Under the pieces are notes generated by a model. That model ran no database searches and was not told where the DNA came from. It saw only the letters and a list, made by a program, of their open reading frames with translations. The position numbers and the translations under genes are program-made. A stretch of 64,000 nt of DNA, taken from assembly GCF_002368415.1 (NCBI RefSeq), contig NZ_AP018290.1:3795614-3859613 (forward strand). The letters run 5' to 3'. The stretch comes from Calothrix sp. NIES-4105 (GTDB lineage: Bacteria; Cyanobacteriota; Cyanobacteriia; Cyanobacteriales; Nostocaceae). Positions 37,123 through 46,995 of the stretch are shown piece after piece (the first letter of the stretch is position 1; each line of letters starts with the position of its first letter).

Positions 37123-37771
37123 AGGTTCTTTCTCCTCCTTTTTCGTAACGACGACGATAAAGTAGTTCTAACTGTCCACCGTATTCTTGCATGAATGCGA
37201 TTTGGCGCTGATATAGTCCCCGGAACGTGTTAGAAAACATCAAAGTAAAAATAGCAACAATTAATCCTGATGCGGTAGACACTAACGCTTCGCTGATCCC
37301 CGATGTTACTCCAGCAGTCTTGGAACCACCCACATCACCAAGGTTGAGTGAAGCGAACGATGCTATTAACCCTAATACCGTACCCAACAAACCTAGTAAA
37401 GGCGCCAGGGAAATAATTGTTTCAAAAATATTATTAAACCGTTTGAGAATGGGAATTTCAGCTTGGGCTTCGCTTTCGAGTGCCAAACGAAACTCTTCTG
37501 GGTTTGCCCCTTCTAACTCCAAGGCAGAAAGGAAAATGCGCGCTATTGGCAAGTCTGTATTACTCTGCAACTTGTCCAATGCACTGACTACATTATCCAT
37601 CCGATAAAAATTCAGCACGTCGCGCACTACTTTATTTTGACGGTGGGTTATACGATACCAAAAACGAACTCGCTCGATAATTAGTGCTATCGCTACAACA
37701 CTAAACGCGAGTAGGGGCCACATAACTATGCCACCAGCGGCAAATAACTTATCTATTCCCATATCCTGCAA
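37106..37771 (-). CDS. exbB: Biopolymer transport protein ExbB (MotA/TolQ/ExbB family)
   Basis: A 221-residue protein with three membrane segments: residues 10-30, then the pair around LAPLLGLLGTVLGLIASFASL and GISEALVSTASGLIVAIFTLMF. The conserved GLLGTV and GISEAL...TA.GL motifs are the family signature. First gene of an exbB-exbD unit. tonB (38189) is divergent from it across a 417-bp gap, so the three motor genes may share an iron-responsive control region. Confidence 0.94.
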   Translation of the reverse strand: MQDMGIDKLFAAGGIVMWPLLAFSVVAIALIIERVRFWYRITHRQNKVVRDVLNFYRMDNVVSALDKLQSNTDLPIARIFLSALELEGANPEEFRLALESEAQAEIPILKRFNNIFETIISLAPLLGLLGTVLGLIASFASLNLGDVGGSKTAGVTSGISEALVSTASGLIVAIFTLMFSNTFRGLYQRQIAFMQEYGGQLELLYRRRYEKGGERTYAATR

Positions 37772-38188
37772 GTTAAAATCTCTGATTTGCTTAGGCTACC
37801 AGCTTTTGAGGTAAATTGATACAATTGTCAACAAAATTTCAAACAAGCTGCAACAAAATATCAACTTAGTGTATATTGATAATGACAGTAAAGTAATATT
37901 TTTTTCAAGTCTCATTCGTATCAACTGTACAAAGATTTGCTATCCTTATTTAAGGAAATATATACAAAATCGTTGGTAAAGCTTAAAATATAGGCTTTCC
38001 AGCTTTAAATCAGGGCACCCTCGTCCTGGCATTATGTATAACAAATGGCGTGATTTGACACCGTGTCGTATTAAAAAAATCATTATACAGTCAGGGAATA
38101 TCCAGCTTGTTGACTGATTTTGTTATTTAAAAAATGGCTTAGATACATTTATACTGAAAACACTAGTGAGAATTGGTAGCGATAGATT
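37772..38188. promoter_or_regulatory. exbB-tonB divergent control region with weak Fur-like site at 37872-37890
   Basis: A 417-bp AT-rich region with no gene. TATATTGATAATGACAGTA (37872-37890) matches the Fur box at 12 of 19 positions and keeps a full GATAAT core. It lies about 100 bp before exbB. Motif match only. Confidence 0.35.
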
Positions 38189-40162
38189 ATGAGTTTCTCC
38201 AGTACTGCTTTTGAACAACGTGAAAAAGAATCAAAGGCTCTTAGAGGTTTTCTCGCTTTTAGTCTGATTGGTTCTGTCGCCATACATGTGAGTGTGTTAG
38301 CCTCTGGTATTGGTAATTATCTAACAAGGGCGCCAGAAGTCAGCGAAGACGCAATCGAATTTGCAGTTGTAGATACTCCTGAAGAGAAAAAGCTTCCGAA
38401 ACCAAAAGAGACTGCACAAAAAGCAGAAGTCAATTCGGACACGAAAGTTTTAACTAGTTCGGCAAGCGTACCTTCAACAGAAGGAGTTGTAAAAGAGAAA
38501 GCTCAAGTTCAAACACCAGTTCAGATAAACCAGCCTCCGCTACCAGTGCCTGTACCTATACCAGTACCACAGACAGAAGTGGCGCCACCTCAAAGAATTC
38601 CAAAGATAACTGAGGCACAAAGAGAAATAACACCAGAGAAAATACAGCCAGAAAAAGTTCAACCAGAAAAAGTAGAACCGAAAATAGTTGAACGTACTAC
38701 AACCACTCAAGATACGAGGCAGACAAGCGAACCACAACGTCAGATAGCTACCAATAGAAATCCAGTTCGCAGTACTACGAATAATACACCCGAAAAACCA
38801 GTAGAAACGAACCAAGCATCAAATAATAATTCCAACGCTTTACGCGAAACGCTTCGAGGAGTTAGAGACTCACGTAATAATTCAGTTGCAAGCAGTTCAG
38901 AAGGTTCGGGAACACCAGGAAATGGAGACACGGGAACTCGCGGTAGTGGCACCCCTGCTGGTACTAGTGCTTTAATAGGTACAGGTACTGGTACACTAGA
39001 TAGTGGCAGTGGTTCGGGTACAGGTAATACTGTAGGCAGTGGTACGGGTGGTACTGGTAGTGTTGGTACAGGTACTAGCGGCAGCGGTGGTACTGGTACT
39101 GTTGGTACAGGTACAGGTAGTACCGGAACTGGTAGCGGTGCCCCTATCGCTATAAACACAGGTAATGGTGGCACTAGCAACCGTAACTCAGAAGGTAACG
39201 GCAGAGAAAGAGTTGCAACGGCACCTACAAATAGATTACCTAGCAATACTGGAGACAACGACGGTAATTCACGCCGTAGTACCGATGGTCGTGCAGCATG
39301 TCGTGAATGTAATGTTAAATACTCTGACCGCGCACGGAAGAGAGGTGCAGAAGGACGGGTAGAAGTAGCTGTTGACACAGATAACGAGGGTAGAGTTACA
39401 AATGTACGATTAGCCCGTTCGAGTGGAGATAAAGACCTTGATGAAGAACACCTAAGACAAGCGCGTGAGTGGAAATTAAAGCCATCCGAAAGTGGTAGAC
39501 AGGGAGTAACGATTGCTACCGAGTATGCAATATCAGGTTCAAGACGTTATCGTGACGTACAAAGGCGCCAACGTGAGCAACAAGTGCGTGAAAGAGAAAG
39601 ACAAGTTGCGGCAGCTTCATCTAATAATGACTCCAACACAGAATCAATAACAAGACGCAGGCGCCGTTTAGAAGCATCTACAAGTACAGCTTCTAGCGAT
39701 GTGCCAGTATCCAGTAGAAGAAGGAAGAGGAGTTTTGATAATTCCTCACAGCAAACAGCAACTTCAAACAATGAAGAGTCAACAAGTCGTAGATTAAGTC
39801 GTCGTTTACGTCGGCAAACCGAAGTTAGTGCTAGTACAAACGATAATACACCATCAAGACAGGTACAACGTTCATCGAACGATGGCGAAAATTCTGTTAG
39901 TAGACGTTTACGGCGCCGCTTAATAGAAAGACAAACAGAAACAAATTCTAACGCTTTGGCACCGAGACGTAGAACTCGCGAAATAACTGCAGACTCCAGA
40001 ACATCAGGAGAAGCACGTCCAACTAGAAGACGGCGCCGTAACTTTAACCAATCTGGGTCAGCATCAGACTCAGGTAGTCGTTTACGTGATGCCCTACGTC
40101 GCAGTCGCGAATCTGCACCTACTGCGGCACCAAGCAGTGGAGAAAACAGCAGCAACGAGTAA
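38189..40162 (+). CDS. TonB-family protein with Gly/Thr/Ser repeats and a long Arg/Ser-rich C-terminal extension
   Basis: A 657-residue protein. There is a short cytoplasmic N-terminus, one membrane helix (GFLAFSLIGSVAIHVSVLAS, residues 20-40), then a Pro/Lys/Glu-rich spacer at 70-190 (PVPVPIPVPQ, EKIQPEKVQPEKVEP). A low-complexity Gly/Thr/Ser tract lies at about 240-330. A TonB C-terminal domain follows at about 370-455 (GRVEVAVDTDNEGRVTNVRL...LRQAREWKLKPS). Unlike ordinary TonB, about 200 more residues follow, rich in Arg and Ser with many RRRR/RRLRR clusters. Membrane spacer plus TonB fold and the divergent exbBD support the role as energy transducer. Codon runs in the Gly tract are repetitive and probably variable in length. 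Confidence 0.88.
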   Translation: MSFSSTAFEQREKESKALRGFLAFSLIGSVAIHVSVLASGIGNYLTRAPEVSEDAIEFAVVDTPEEKKLPKPKETAQKAEVNSDTKVLTSSASVPSTEGVVKEKAQVQTPVQINQPPLPVPVPIPVPQTEVAPPQRIPKITEAQREITPEKIQPEKVQPEKVEPKIVERTTTTQDTRQTSEPQRQIATNRNPVRSTTNNTPEKPVETNQASNNNSNALRETLRGVRDSRNNSVASSSEGSGTPGNGDTGTRGSGTPAGTSALIGTGTGTLDSGSGSGTGNTVGSGTGGTGSVGTGTSGSGGTGTVGTGTGSTGTGSGAPIAINTGNGGTSNRNSEGNGRERVATAPTNRLPSNTGDNDGNSRRSTDGRAACRECNVKYSDRARKRGAEGRVEVAVDTDNEGRVTNVRLARSSGDKDLDEEHLRQAREWKLKPSESGRQGVTIATEYAISGSRRYRDVQRRQREQQVRERERQVAAASSNNDSNTESITRRRRRLEASTSTASSDVPVSSRRRKRSFDNSSQQTATSNNEESTSRRLSRRLRRQTEVSASTNDNTPSRQVQRSSNDGENSVSRRLRRRLIERQTETNSNALAPRRRTREITADSRTSGEARPTRRRRRNFNQSGSASDSGSRLRDALRRSRESAPTAAPSSGENSSNE

Positions 40163-40229
40163 GGGCTGACTGCTTACTTGCGCTATTTACACGCCAGGAG
40201 GATTATCACTTTTTTAGAGGATAGCCTAA

Positions 40230-40320
40230 TACCATTTTAATACGAAGCTGCACATAATCAATTGGGTTAAAGCCTTGCTACATAAGCGTCGATTCTATGC
40301 AGCTTCACACAAAATTGGTA
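40230..40320. repeat. palindromic MITE-like repeat
   Basis: Imperfect inverted arms of about 23 bp: TACCATTTTAATACGAAGCT... at 40230-40252 and its near-complement ...AGCTTCACACAAAATTGGTA at 40298-40320. This type of AATACCA...TTGGTAT intergenic palindrome is frequent in filamentous cyanobacteria. Confidence 0.6.
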
Positions 40321-40715
40321 TAATGCAAGCTACTAATTCTTAAACATGCTAGTTAGTACATATGTATTTATTTTTAATAATTACCAATGCAGAACCCAAT
40401 TTAACAAGAAAAATGACTTAAATATTTCATTTTTAATTGACAACGCTATGATTTTACAATCGGGCTGGCAATATGTCTTTGGCAATTCAAAAGAGATATT
40501 AAAATTTTCTAAACATCAATAATTAGTTAACAATCTAAACAGTATGATAAAGCGTTTGATTGCATAAGCCACAGCCCGTTTAGTCTGTGCATGAAATTTT
40601 AAGTCATATAAACATGCGATTATAATGCCTTTAGTTTCACGGTTGATTGATATTGCTGAACGTTATTGGCTGCGTATTGAGCCACGTTTAGCAGAATCTC
40701 TTAAGCCGTAGCGCT

Positions 40716-40844
40716 ATGATAGGTTGGGAAAAAGCTTTACCCCTTCTTGAATCTGTAGAAACTAACACACAAGCTTTTTCTAAAGTAAAAGCTACAGCAC
40801 AAGACTATAAAGAATTGATATTAGGAGTTGGTCATAAAAATTAA
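40716..40844 (+). CDS. possible 42-residue protein or gene fragment
   Basis: ATG 40716 to TAA 40844 encodes MIGWEKALPLLESVETNTQA...KELILGVGHKN. A preceding open stretch from 40626 (MPLVSRLIDIAERYWLRIEP) ends 7 bases before it in another frame, so both may be pieces of one broken gene. Unknown family. Confidence 0.3.
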   Translation: MIGWEKALPLLESVETNTQAFSKVKATAQDYKELILGVGHKN

Positions 40845-41436
40845 AGTTTTGGTAAGCTTTGAACAAAGAAAAATTTTAATTATAGTAATGCTAACTTTTT
40901 TAATTTTTGTCGTATCCGATAAAAGCTTTCTGCGTGACTCGAGTACGGTTGGGATAATTTTAACCCAGTATTCCATCTTTCAAGCGTAGTTCCTCTAAAG
41001 CTTCCTTTGTATCCCAGTAGGAGCCTGCTTTCTCTTCTGCCATCGCTTGCCACTTCTTCGTGCGTAACGTTTAAGCAACTTTGGACTGTAATCCCAAGCA
41101 GCACTCCAGCCCCAATTACTATTTGTTCGAGATGACACCGCGCGTTGTAGGAAAAGATTTTATAGATGCTGGCTGCCGACAGCCATTTTCATTCGTTAGA
41201 ACGTAATTTGAGCGCTTCTAAAATATGATGATTTACCCAGTCGGTTAAACTTCCGCATAAATAGACAAGTATGACCCATGAGGCTTCAAGGAATTTGGGT
41301 CAACCGATTGAAAAATTGAATTGGGCGCCGAAGTTTAAAACCATAGTGTGGTCAAGTTTGAGCAAAAAAGAACGGCGGGAGCATCCAAGAGTTAGCCGCT
41401 AACAGAAATTTTCAATCCTCGAAACTACCCTAAACA

Positions 41437-41661
41437 GTGAGCGCTACAGCAAAAACTATGACTCAAACTACAAAAAGAGAATCATTCCCAAAGCGGTTAA
41501 AAAAGTTAGCAATTGTCTTTCAAAAAGTAAAGCATTTGGATGAAGATACAATCCGCTTTTACCTTGCTAACCCTGACCTAGTGCTAAATAATATCGACAA
41601 GTTTAATGTCGGTGATATCCCCACTCAAGATAGTGACCGACCTAACAAACTTACGGTATAG
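41437..41661 (+). CDS. small basic protein, convergent with and overlapping the recombinase gene
   Basis: A 74-residue frame with GTG start 41437 (or ATG 41458, MTQTTKRESFPKRLKKLAIV). The N-terminal half is Lys/Arg-rich and may be helical; then HLDEDTIRFYLANPDLVLNN. Its last 78 bp are antisense to the recombinase 3' end. The other element in this window has the same arrangement: a small plus-strand frame overlapping the recombinase 3' end. A small accessory factor is possible; unproven. Confidence 0.4.
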   Translation: MSATAKTMTQTTKRESFPKRLKKLAIVFQKVKHLDEDTIRFYLANPDLVLNNIDKFNVGDIPTQDSDRPNKLTV

Positions 41662-42918
41662 CTCGGCTTTTTCCTGTTCAGGCATTAATTTAAAAAATTG
41701 AACATTAGAAAAAGTGTTAACCCATTCATCAATTAACTCGGATGGGTAAGCTACCTTTTGATGTTGCATTATTTGAATTTTAATTTTTGCAATTGCGTCA
41801 TCTATTGCATCGTTTTTAGGTAATTTTTGTAGGTTGGCTAGTGTCGCGCGCAGTTCAATAACTAGGGGCGATTCTACAGGTTCTTCAGACAAAGCATATT
41901 CTCGTAGTCTATTCGCGTGTTCGGTTAACGCTCTATCTAAAGATTCGCAAATAAAGGTGAGCGATGTACTCTTTTTATTGGTGCAATAAGTCTCACCGTA
42001 CTCAGCACGTTGTTTACAAGCTAGTAAGTTTTTATTTCGTCTAACGTAGCATTTACCACCACAACACCCACAATAAACTAAGCCAGATAGGAACCCCTTT
42101 CCGGTTTCTCCTTTGAGATTGCGTCCCCATCGGCGCCTGTTTTCGGATAGCAATGTCTCTATATCTCTGTAAATTCCCTCATCAATTAACGGTGTATGGG
42201 TATCTTTTCGCACGTCCCATAATTCAGGACGACTATTATTAAACTTCCTGTTGTAACAAGTATGACCGCGAAGCGTTGGATTTTTAAGCCAATTAGTTAA
42301 ACCTGTTGTAGAAAATCGAATTTTGTATACTTCGTAGACATGGTGGATTGTGCCGCGAATTGTTGATTGATTACTAAGGAACCAATCGATTATTTCTCGT
42401 GCAATCACCCAATTAGATTTACCAGACTCATGCAGTGTTAAGTCTGGCACATACTTCTCCGAATCACGGCGATAACCAAACGGCGTATGTGGAGAAGCTT
42501 TATTCTGTTCACGAAAATAGTTATACCCGTGAATCACCCTGCTTTGTAGCAAATCGCTTTCAAACTGAGCTAAGGCGCCCATTTGGTTAATTGAGAATTT
42601 GGAAAATGGGTTTGATATATCTTCAATTGGTGCATCTAAAATGATTAACTTAATATGCTGTTCTTCAAATAGCGTAATTGCTTTGCTTATTGTCACTACA
42701 GACCTAGCTAAACGGTCTAATCTAGTTACTACTATCTCTGTTATTTTGCCTTGACGACACAGAGTTAATAATTTATTAAAGTTTTGACGATTGTTAGATT
42801 TTCCTGACTTAATGTCTGAAAAAATCTTGCACACCCCAGCTTTTTCAAGACGCGCTATCTGTTGCGTTAATGCGTCGTCTTGTTCTCCGGTGCTAACGCG
42901 CGCATAGCCTACCCGCAT
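41584..42918 (-). CDS. Large serine site-specific recombinase (XisF-like)
   Basis: About 444 residues from ATG 42918 (MRVGYARVSTGEQ); an upstream ATG at 42933 adds five residues. The N-terminal resolvase domain (1-140) has the catalytic Ser in YARVSTGEQ and the conserved VVTRLDRLARS. The Recombinase domain (about 155-260) has FGYRRDSEKY and TGLTNWLKNPTLRGHTCY. A zinc ribbon follows (YCGCCGGKCYVRRNK...CKQRAEYGETYC), then a coiled coil and a C-terminal FVRSVTI segment. Its 5' end lies about 65 bp from the point where the NifH reading frame is broken (42984), the usual place for an element-encoded excisase. It should therefore excise the element lying to the left during heterocyst formation (inference). 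Confidence 0.85.
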   Translation of the reverse strand: MRVGYARVSTGEQDDALTQQIARLEKAGVCKIFSDIKSGKSNNRQNFNKLLTLCRQGKITEIVVTRLDRLARSVVTISKAITLFEEQHIKLIILDAPIEDISNPFSKFSINQMGALAQFESDLLQSRVIHGYNYFREQNKASPHTPFGYRRDSEKYVPDLTLHESGKSNWVIAREIIDWFLSNQSTIRGTIHHVYEVYKIRFSTTGLTNWLKNPTLRGHTCYNRKFNNSRPELWDVRKDTHTPLIDEGIYRDIETLLSENRRRWGRNLKGETGKGFLSGLVYCGCCGGKCYVRRNKNLLACKQRAEYGETYCTNKKSTSLTFICESLDRALTEHANRLREYALSEEPVESPLVIELRATLANLQKLPKNDAIDDAIAKIKIQIMQHQKVAYPSELIDEWVNTFSNVQFFKLMPEQEKAELYRKFVRSVTILSGDITDIKLVDII

Positions 42919-42923
42919 AAATT

Positions 42924-43373
<450 letters not shown>

Positions 43374-43793
43374 TTACCACCAAAAAATGATATCAGGTAT
43401 AAACCTTGTGTTTGCAAGTGCTTGAGTAGTCAGGGTCTATTGGAAAATAAGTCCTTGGTAAGTAATTCTATCTTATCTGCAACTTATGGCATAAAAGCTT
43501 TAACTGTTTATATATTTAATAATTTTTCGCCCTGCTTGGCGCATGTTCGACCTTGGCGCCTTGATTTACCCCCAATTTGTTGTGCTGAGGTGGAGCAGGA
43601 GTTTCTACTTTTTTACTTATAGGGCTATGTGGCGCCTATGGTGCGGTCGGGTGCGTTAAAAATATCACATAGCTCTTTGTTTTTAAAATCTATATACGGA
43701 TATCTATTAGATTCGAGCCTTATTCCAGTTCTTCAGGAACAGAAATTTTGAACCGACGAACTAACCTAAGAACAATTGGATCGATACAGAACA

Positions 43794-43946
43794 ATGATAA
43801 TTTCCAAAAAAGTAGCAGATATCCTGTTGGCAGCAGCGGAGAGGTACTTAGCTTCTCTGCCAGAAGAGGAACGAAATCAAATCTTGAGTCGCGCGGCAAA
43901 TAATTGCGTTCGCTCTACTACTGAACAAACCACTTCAAAAGACTAA
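43794..43946 (+). CDS. 50-residue protein whose 3' half is repeated at the xisF-like gene end
   Basis: ATG 43794 to TAA 43946: MIISKKVADILLAAAERYLA, then SLPEEERNQILSRAANNC, then VRSTTEQTTSKD. It looks like a small helical protein. A 93-bp stretch from here (43868-43960) recurs at 53217-53308, where the opposite strand encodes the end of the recombinase. In the repeat copy the plus frame also stays open (ERNQILSRALNNCVRSTTEQ). The 426 bp between the element's left end and this gene hold nothing I recognise. Confidence 0.45.
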   Translation: MIISKKVADILLAAAERYLASLPEEERNQILSRAANNCVRSTTEQTTSKD

Positions 43947-43960
43947 TTCGTGAAAGATAG
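43868..43960. repeat. 93-bp direct repeat, copy 1 (copy 2 at 53217-53308)
   Basis: Roughly 88% identical by eye to 53217-53308, with about seven substitutions and two small compensating gaps near the end. One copy lies about 0.5 kb from the left end of the element and the other about 1.4 kb from the right end. Confidence 0.85.
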
Positions 43961-44146
43961 TTATCCAATCACTTCTACTACATCATCTTTTACGGCTATC
44001 GCTTCCAAACAAGGATAGTCATCCTTAAGGATTTTGATGATTACTGGCGTACCGTGAGGCGCCGTACCACGATAAATGTTAGTACTTATACCATCATTAA
44101 TAATGGTGTCAAGGGTGTATTCTGGGAATAATATATTTTTTATCAC
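43961..44146 (-). pseudogene. 5' remnant of a serine/threonine (HstK-type) protein kinase
   Basis: Sixty-one residues: LFPEYTLDTIINDGISTNIY then RGTAPHGTPVIIKILKDDYP. This is the start of the large cyanobacterial Ser/Thr kinase-sensor family (glycine loop region, then the VIIKIL lysine of subdomain II). It stops soon after, and nothing downstream continues the kinase. Its end abuts the 93-bp repeat, suggesting rearrangement there. Confidence 0.65.
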
Positions 44147-44378
44147 TTTTTGGGAGCTTATAATCTATTTGCTGTTTACCCTATAATTCCCAATTTTTTC
44201 ATTTTATTCTCAGTGGATGATAGTACTACCGAAGCCAGTGGAAGTTAGCTGTAAACAAGCACTGCGGTGATTGAGATCACATCAGCGTATAATAAAGCAA
44301 ATATAAAATACTTAGTAAGATAAACAACATTTAGTATACAGAATAAGAATACGCCAAAGTACGCGAAGCGAATTAGAT

Positions 44379-46970
44379 TTGATAGTAGAAAAATCTGAGA
44401 GTTATTTGGCGCTTTGGCAAGAATATAATCGTTTGGAAATCGAGAGTATCATTAATAAAGCTAAACAATTTGGTTCTGTACAATATAAAAGTTATGTTTT
44501 TTTACCAAATGGTAGCTGTAAATTTAGTTTATTACCAGAGGAAAATCTTGCCGAACGGCTAAGAATGCTTGTAGAGACGAAAGAATTTTCACTTGAAGCA
44601 AGCGAACAACAATCAAGTTTTAGCACCAACGAAACCAAAAAAAGTAAAATAAAATCTTTTTTTGGACAAATTGAAAATGTTGATATATATAATAATACTA
44701 TTGAACTAAATGTGATTAATCAAAATGATGATTTCTTGCCTCCAGCACAAGGTTATTTGTATATTTCATTACAGGGAGATATCATCCGTGTTGGACGGCG
44801 TAAGAACGCTGAAAAATTAATCATAAAAGCCATTTGTCCAATGCCGCAATTAGGGTTAATTTTGGAAAATCAGCGTGTTCCTGTACGTCGTACTCACTCA
44901 CATAAACCTCTTTCATCTGATACCAAAAAAGTCTTTAACGGTTCTCCTACCCCTCGTCAAGAAGAAGCTTTAAAGGTAGCGCTCAACACTCCAGATATAG
45001 CTTTAATTCAGGGACCACCAGGAACTGGGAAAACTAAAGTAATTACAGCCTTACAAGTCAGATTAGCAGAAATTAGCGAAGATTCGGGTAATAGTGTATC
45101 TCATCGCTTATTATTGACAAGTTATCAACATGATGCTGTGGAAAATGCTGCTGAAAAATCTATTGTTTTTGGACTTCCAGCAGTTAGGATAGGGGGAAAT
45201 ACAAAAAGTAATGAAGGATTAGATAATGTAGATCGTTGGCGCCGCGAACGTATAGAAGCTTTAGAGGCAAAGCTTGCTAGCTTTCCAGAACTACCGGAAA
45301 GTGCTGCTTTGCGTCAAGTGCGGAATCTGGTAAAAAGTTATATGTTGGCACCTGGGAATACTCAACAAACAAAAGAATTAATTAATCAAGTATTTGAACT
45401 TAGTCAGGGTAAAATCGAAGCTCAATTAAGCGACAAATTGTTGGAACACTCTTGGATGCTTGCTAGAGGGCAAAACCTTGCTTCTTCCGAAAATTTTGAA
45501 GAACGGGAGTTAGTACTAAAGGCAGTAAAGTCAATCAGAACTGAAGCTTTAACATTTTTTGATGATGGTGCGCGTACAGCAATGAAAGCCCTAAAACGTT
45601 TAGAAGCATTAAAAGTTTTAGAAAATTCCGAACGTCAACTGTTGCAAACTGCAAGTGAGTGGGTCGAAGATGAGGCGCCTCCATTTTTACAAGAATTAGC
45701 GGTACTACGCCAGAGTTTACTTGAAAAACTGATTCCTAAAGAAATTCCGATCATTACTCCCGTTGCTAACCCAGAAATTGAGAATTTACTAAATGATGTT
45801 AGAGAGGCAATGTACCAGCGCGTTCGCCAATCAAAAGAAGGTGTAGAGGCAGTTTTATCTGAGTACTTGGAAGACTTAAAAACTGACCCTGAAGGTGTTA
45901 GAGAAATGCTGCGTGACTACACAGTAGTGCTTGCAGCTACCTGTCAGCAGTCTTCGGGTAAACAAATGCAGCTAGCAACAGGGGATGATGATACAGTGTT
46001 CGAGACAGTAATAGTAGATGAAGCTGCAAGAGCAAATCCGTTAGACTTGTTTATTCCTATGTCTAAAGCGGAAAAGCGCATTATTCTTGTAGGAGACCAT
46101 CGTCAGCTACCCCACATTCTCGAAGAAGATATTGAACGTCAACTAAGTAAATCTACAGAAACTACTAAAAATGCATTGAAAAAAAGTCTCTTTGAACGTT
46201 TATTTATCCAAATGAAAGAGTTAGAAAAGCTCGATGGGATTAAACGTACAGTGACTTTAGATACTCAATATAGAATGCATCCAATTTTAGGTGATTTTGT
46301 CAGCAAAACTTTTTATGAATATCACGGTGAGCCACCTATTCGCGCAGGTCGAACTGAAGATGAATTTTCTCACAATTTACCTAACTACGAAAACATTATT
46401 GCAGCTTGGATAAATGTCCCATTCAGTGCTGGTGGAGAAATTAAAGGACAAAGTAAGTCTCGTCCGATAGAAGCAAAAAGAATTGCCCAAGAGTTGAAAA
46501 GCTTAATCGACCACGACAGACAACTTACGTTTGGTATCATTGCTTTTTATTCAGCACAGGTTACAGAGATTTGGAAAGCACTTTGTGAGATTGAGATAGT
46601 CGAGTTAACAGATGATGGAAGTTATCAAATTACTCCGTCTTATCGAGAAACAAGAAATCATGAAGGTAAAATTGTAGAAAGGTTGAGAGTTGGAACAGTA
46701 GATGCTTTTCAGGGTAAGGAATTTGATATAGTTTTTCTATCAATGACTCGTAGTAATAAAATTAATGCAACTACTGAAGAATTATATTCTCAAAAGTACG
46801 GGTTTTTGATGTTAGAAAATCGTCTTTGTGTTGCAATGAGTCGTCAACAGCGCCTTTTAATTACGGTTGGAGATTTAGAAATGGTTAAAGCTGAAGCTGC
46901 TCCTCAAGCAGTTAGAGAATTAGTCGATTTTTATAAAATTTGTCAACAACCATATGGAAAACTTATTTAA
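44379..46970 (+). CDS. Superfamily 1 helicase/ATPase (DNA2/Upf1-like)
   Basis: An 863-residue protein from a TTG start at 44379; the true start is uncertain because the frame is open a little further upstream. Motif I is GPPGTGKTKVI near residue 215, motif II is VIVDEAARANPLDL near 545, motif III is IILVGDHRQLPH, motif IV is DTQYRMHP, motif V is VGTVDAFQGKEFDIVFLSMT and motif VI is LCVAMSRQQRLL. A helical insert separates motifs I and II. The N-terminal 150 residues contain a possible small beta-rich domain. It is the first gene of a plus-strand group inside the nifH element: 25 bp precede the next gene, which overlaps or abuts the coiled-coil gene. A nucleic-acid-targeting defence or mobile-element role is possible. 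Confidence 0.88.
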   Translation: MIVEKSESYLALWQEYNRLEIESIINKAKQFGSVQYKSYVFLPNGSCKFSLLPEENLAERLRMLVETKEFSLEASEQQSSFSTNETKKSKIKSFFGQIENVDIYNNTIELNVINQNDDFLPPAQGYLYISLQGDIIRVGRRKNAEKLIIKAICPMPQLGLILENQRVPVRRTHSHKPLSSDTKKVFNGSPTPRQEEALKVALNTPDIALIQGPPGTGKTKVITALQVRLAEISEDSGNSVSHRLLLTSYQHDAVENAAEKSIVFGLPAVRIGGNTKSNEGLDNVDRWRRERIEALEAKLASFPELPESAALRQVRNLVKSYMLAPGNTQQTKELINQVFELSQGKIEAQLSDKLLEHSWMLARGQNLASSENFEERELVLKAVKSIRTEALTFFDDGARTAMKALKRLEALKVLENSERQLLQTASEWVEDEAPPFLQELAVLRQSLLEKLIPKEIPIITPVANPEIENLLNDVREAMYQRVRQSKEGVEAVLSEYLEDLKTDPEGVREMLRDYTVVLAATCQQSSGKQMQLATGDDDTVFETVIVDEAARANPLDLFIPMSKAEKRIILVGDHRQLPHILEEDIERQLSKSTETTKNALKKSLFERLFIQMKELEKLDGIKRTVTLDTQYRMHPILGDFVSKTFYEYHGEPPIRAGRTEDEFSHNLPNYENIIAAWINVPFSAGGEIKGQSKSRPIEAKRIAQELKSLIDHDRQLTFGIIAFYSAQVTEIWKALCEIEIVELTDDGSYQITPSYRETRNHEGKIVERLRVGTVDAFQGKEFDIVFLSMTRSNKINATTEELYSQKYGFLMLENRLCVAMSRQQRLLITVGDLEMVKAEAAPQAVRELVDFYKICQQPYGKLI

Positions 46971-46995
46971 TCTTTATATTTAAACTAGCACTAGT

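Larger units (their letters stand above)
40163..41436. other. gene-poor region with a MITE-like hairpin and small open frames
   Basis: About 1.27 kb between tonB and the recombinase end. It holds an inverted repeat (40230-40320), one small intact reading frame (40716-40844) and otherwise short, stop-riddled stretches. I recognise no gene here. Such decay is typical beside mobile-element borders. Confidence 0.5.

Noticed and set aside
38740-39378. Long minus-strand open frame opposite tonB
   Set aside because: It mirrors the Gly/Thr/Ser repeat codons of tonB; its Val/Pro/Leu composition is an antisense artefact with no start context or family character.
39547-40155. 202-codon minus-strand frame opposite the tonB 3' end
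   Set aside because: Antisense shadow of the Arg/Ser-rich tail; no ribosome binding site and no recognisable domain.
43422-44378. CRISPR array or tRNA near the element left end
   Set aside because: No regularly spaced repeats and no cloverleaf; only the small gene, the 93-bp repeat and the kinase remnant are supported.
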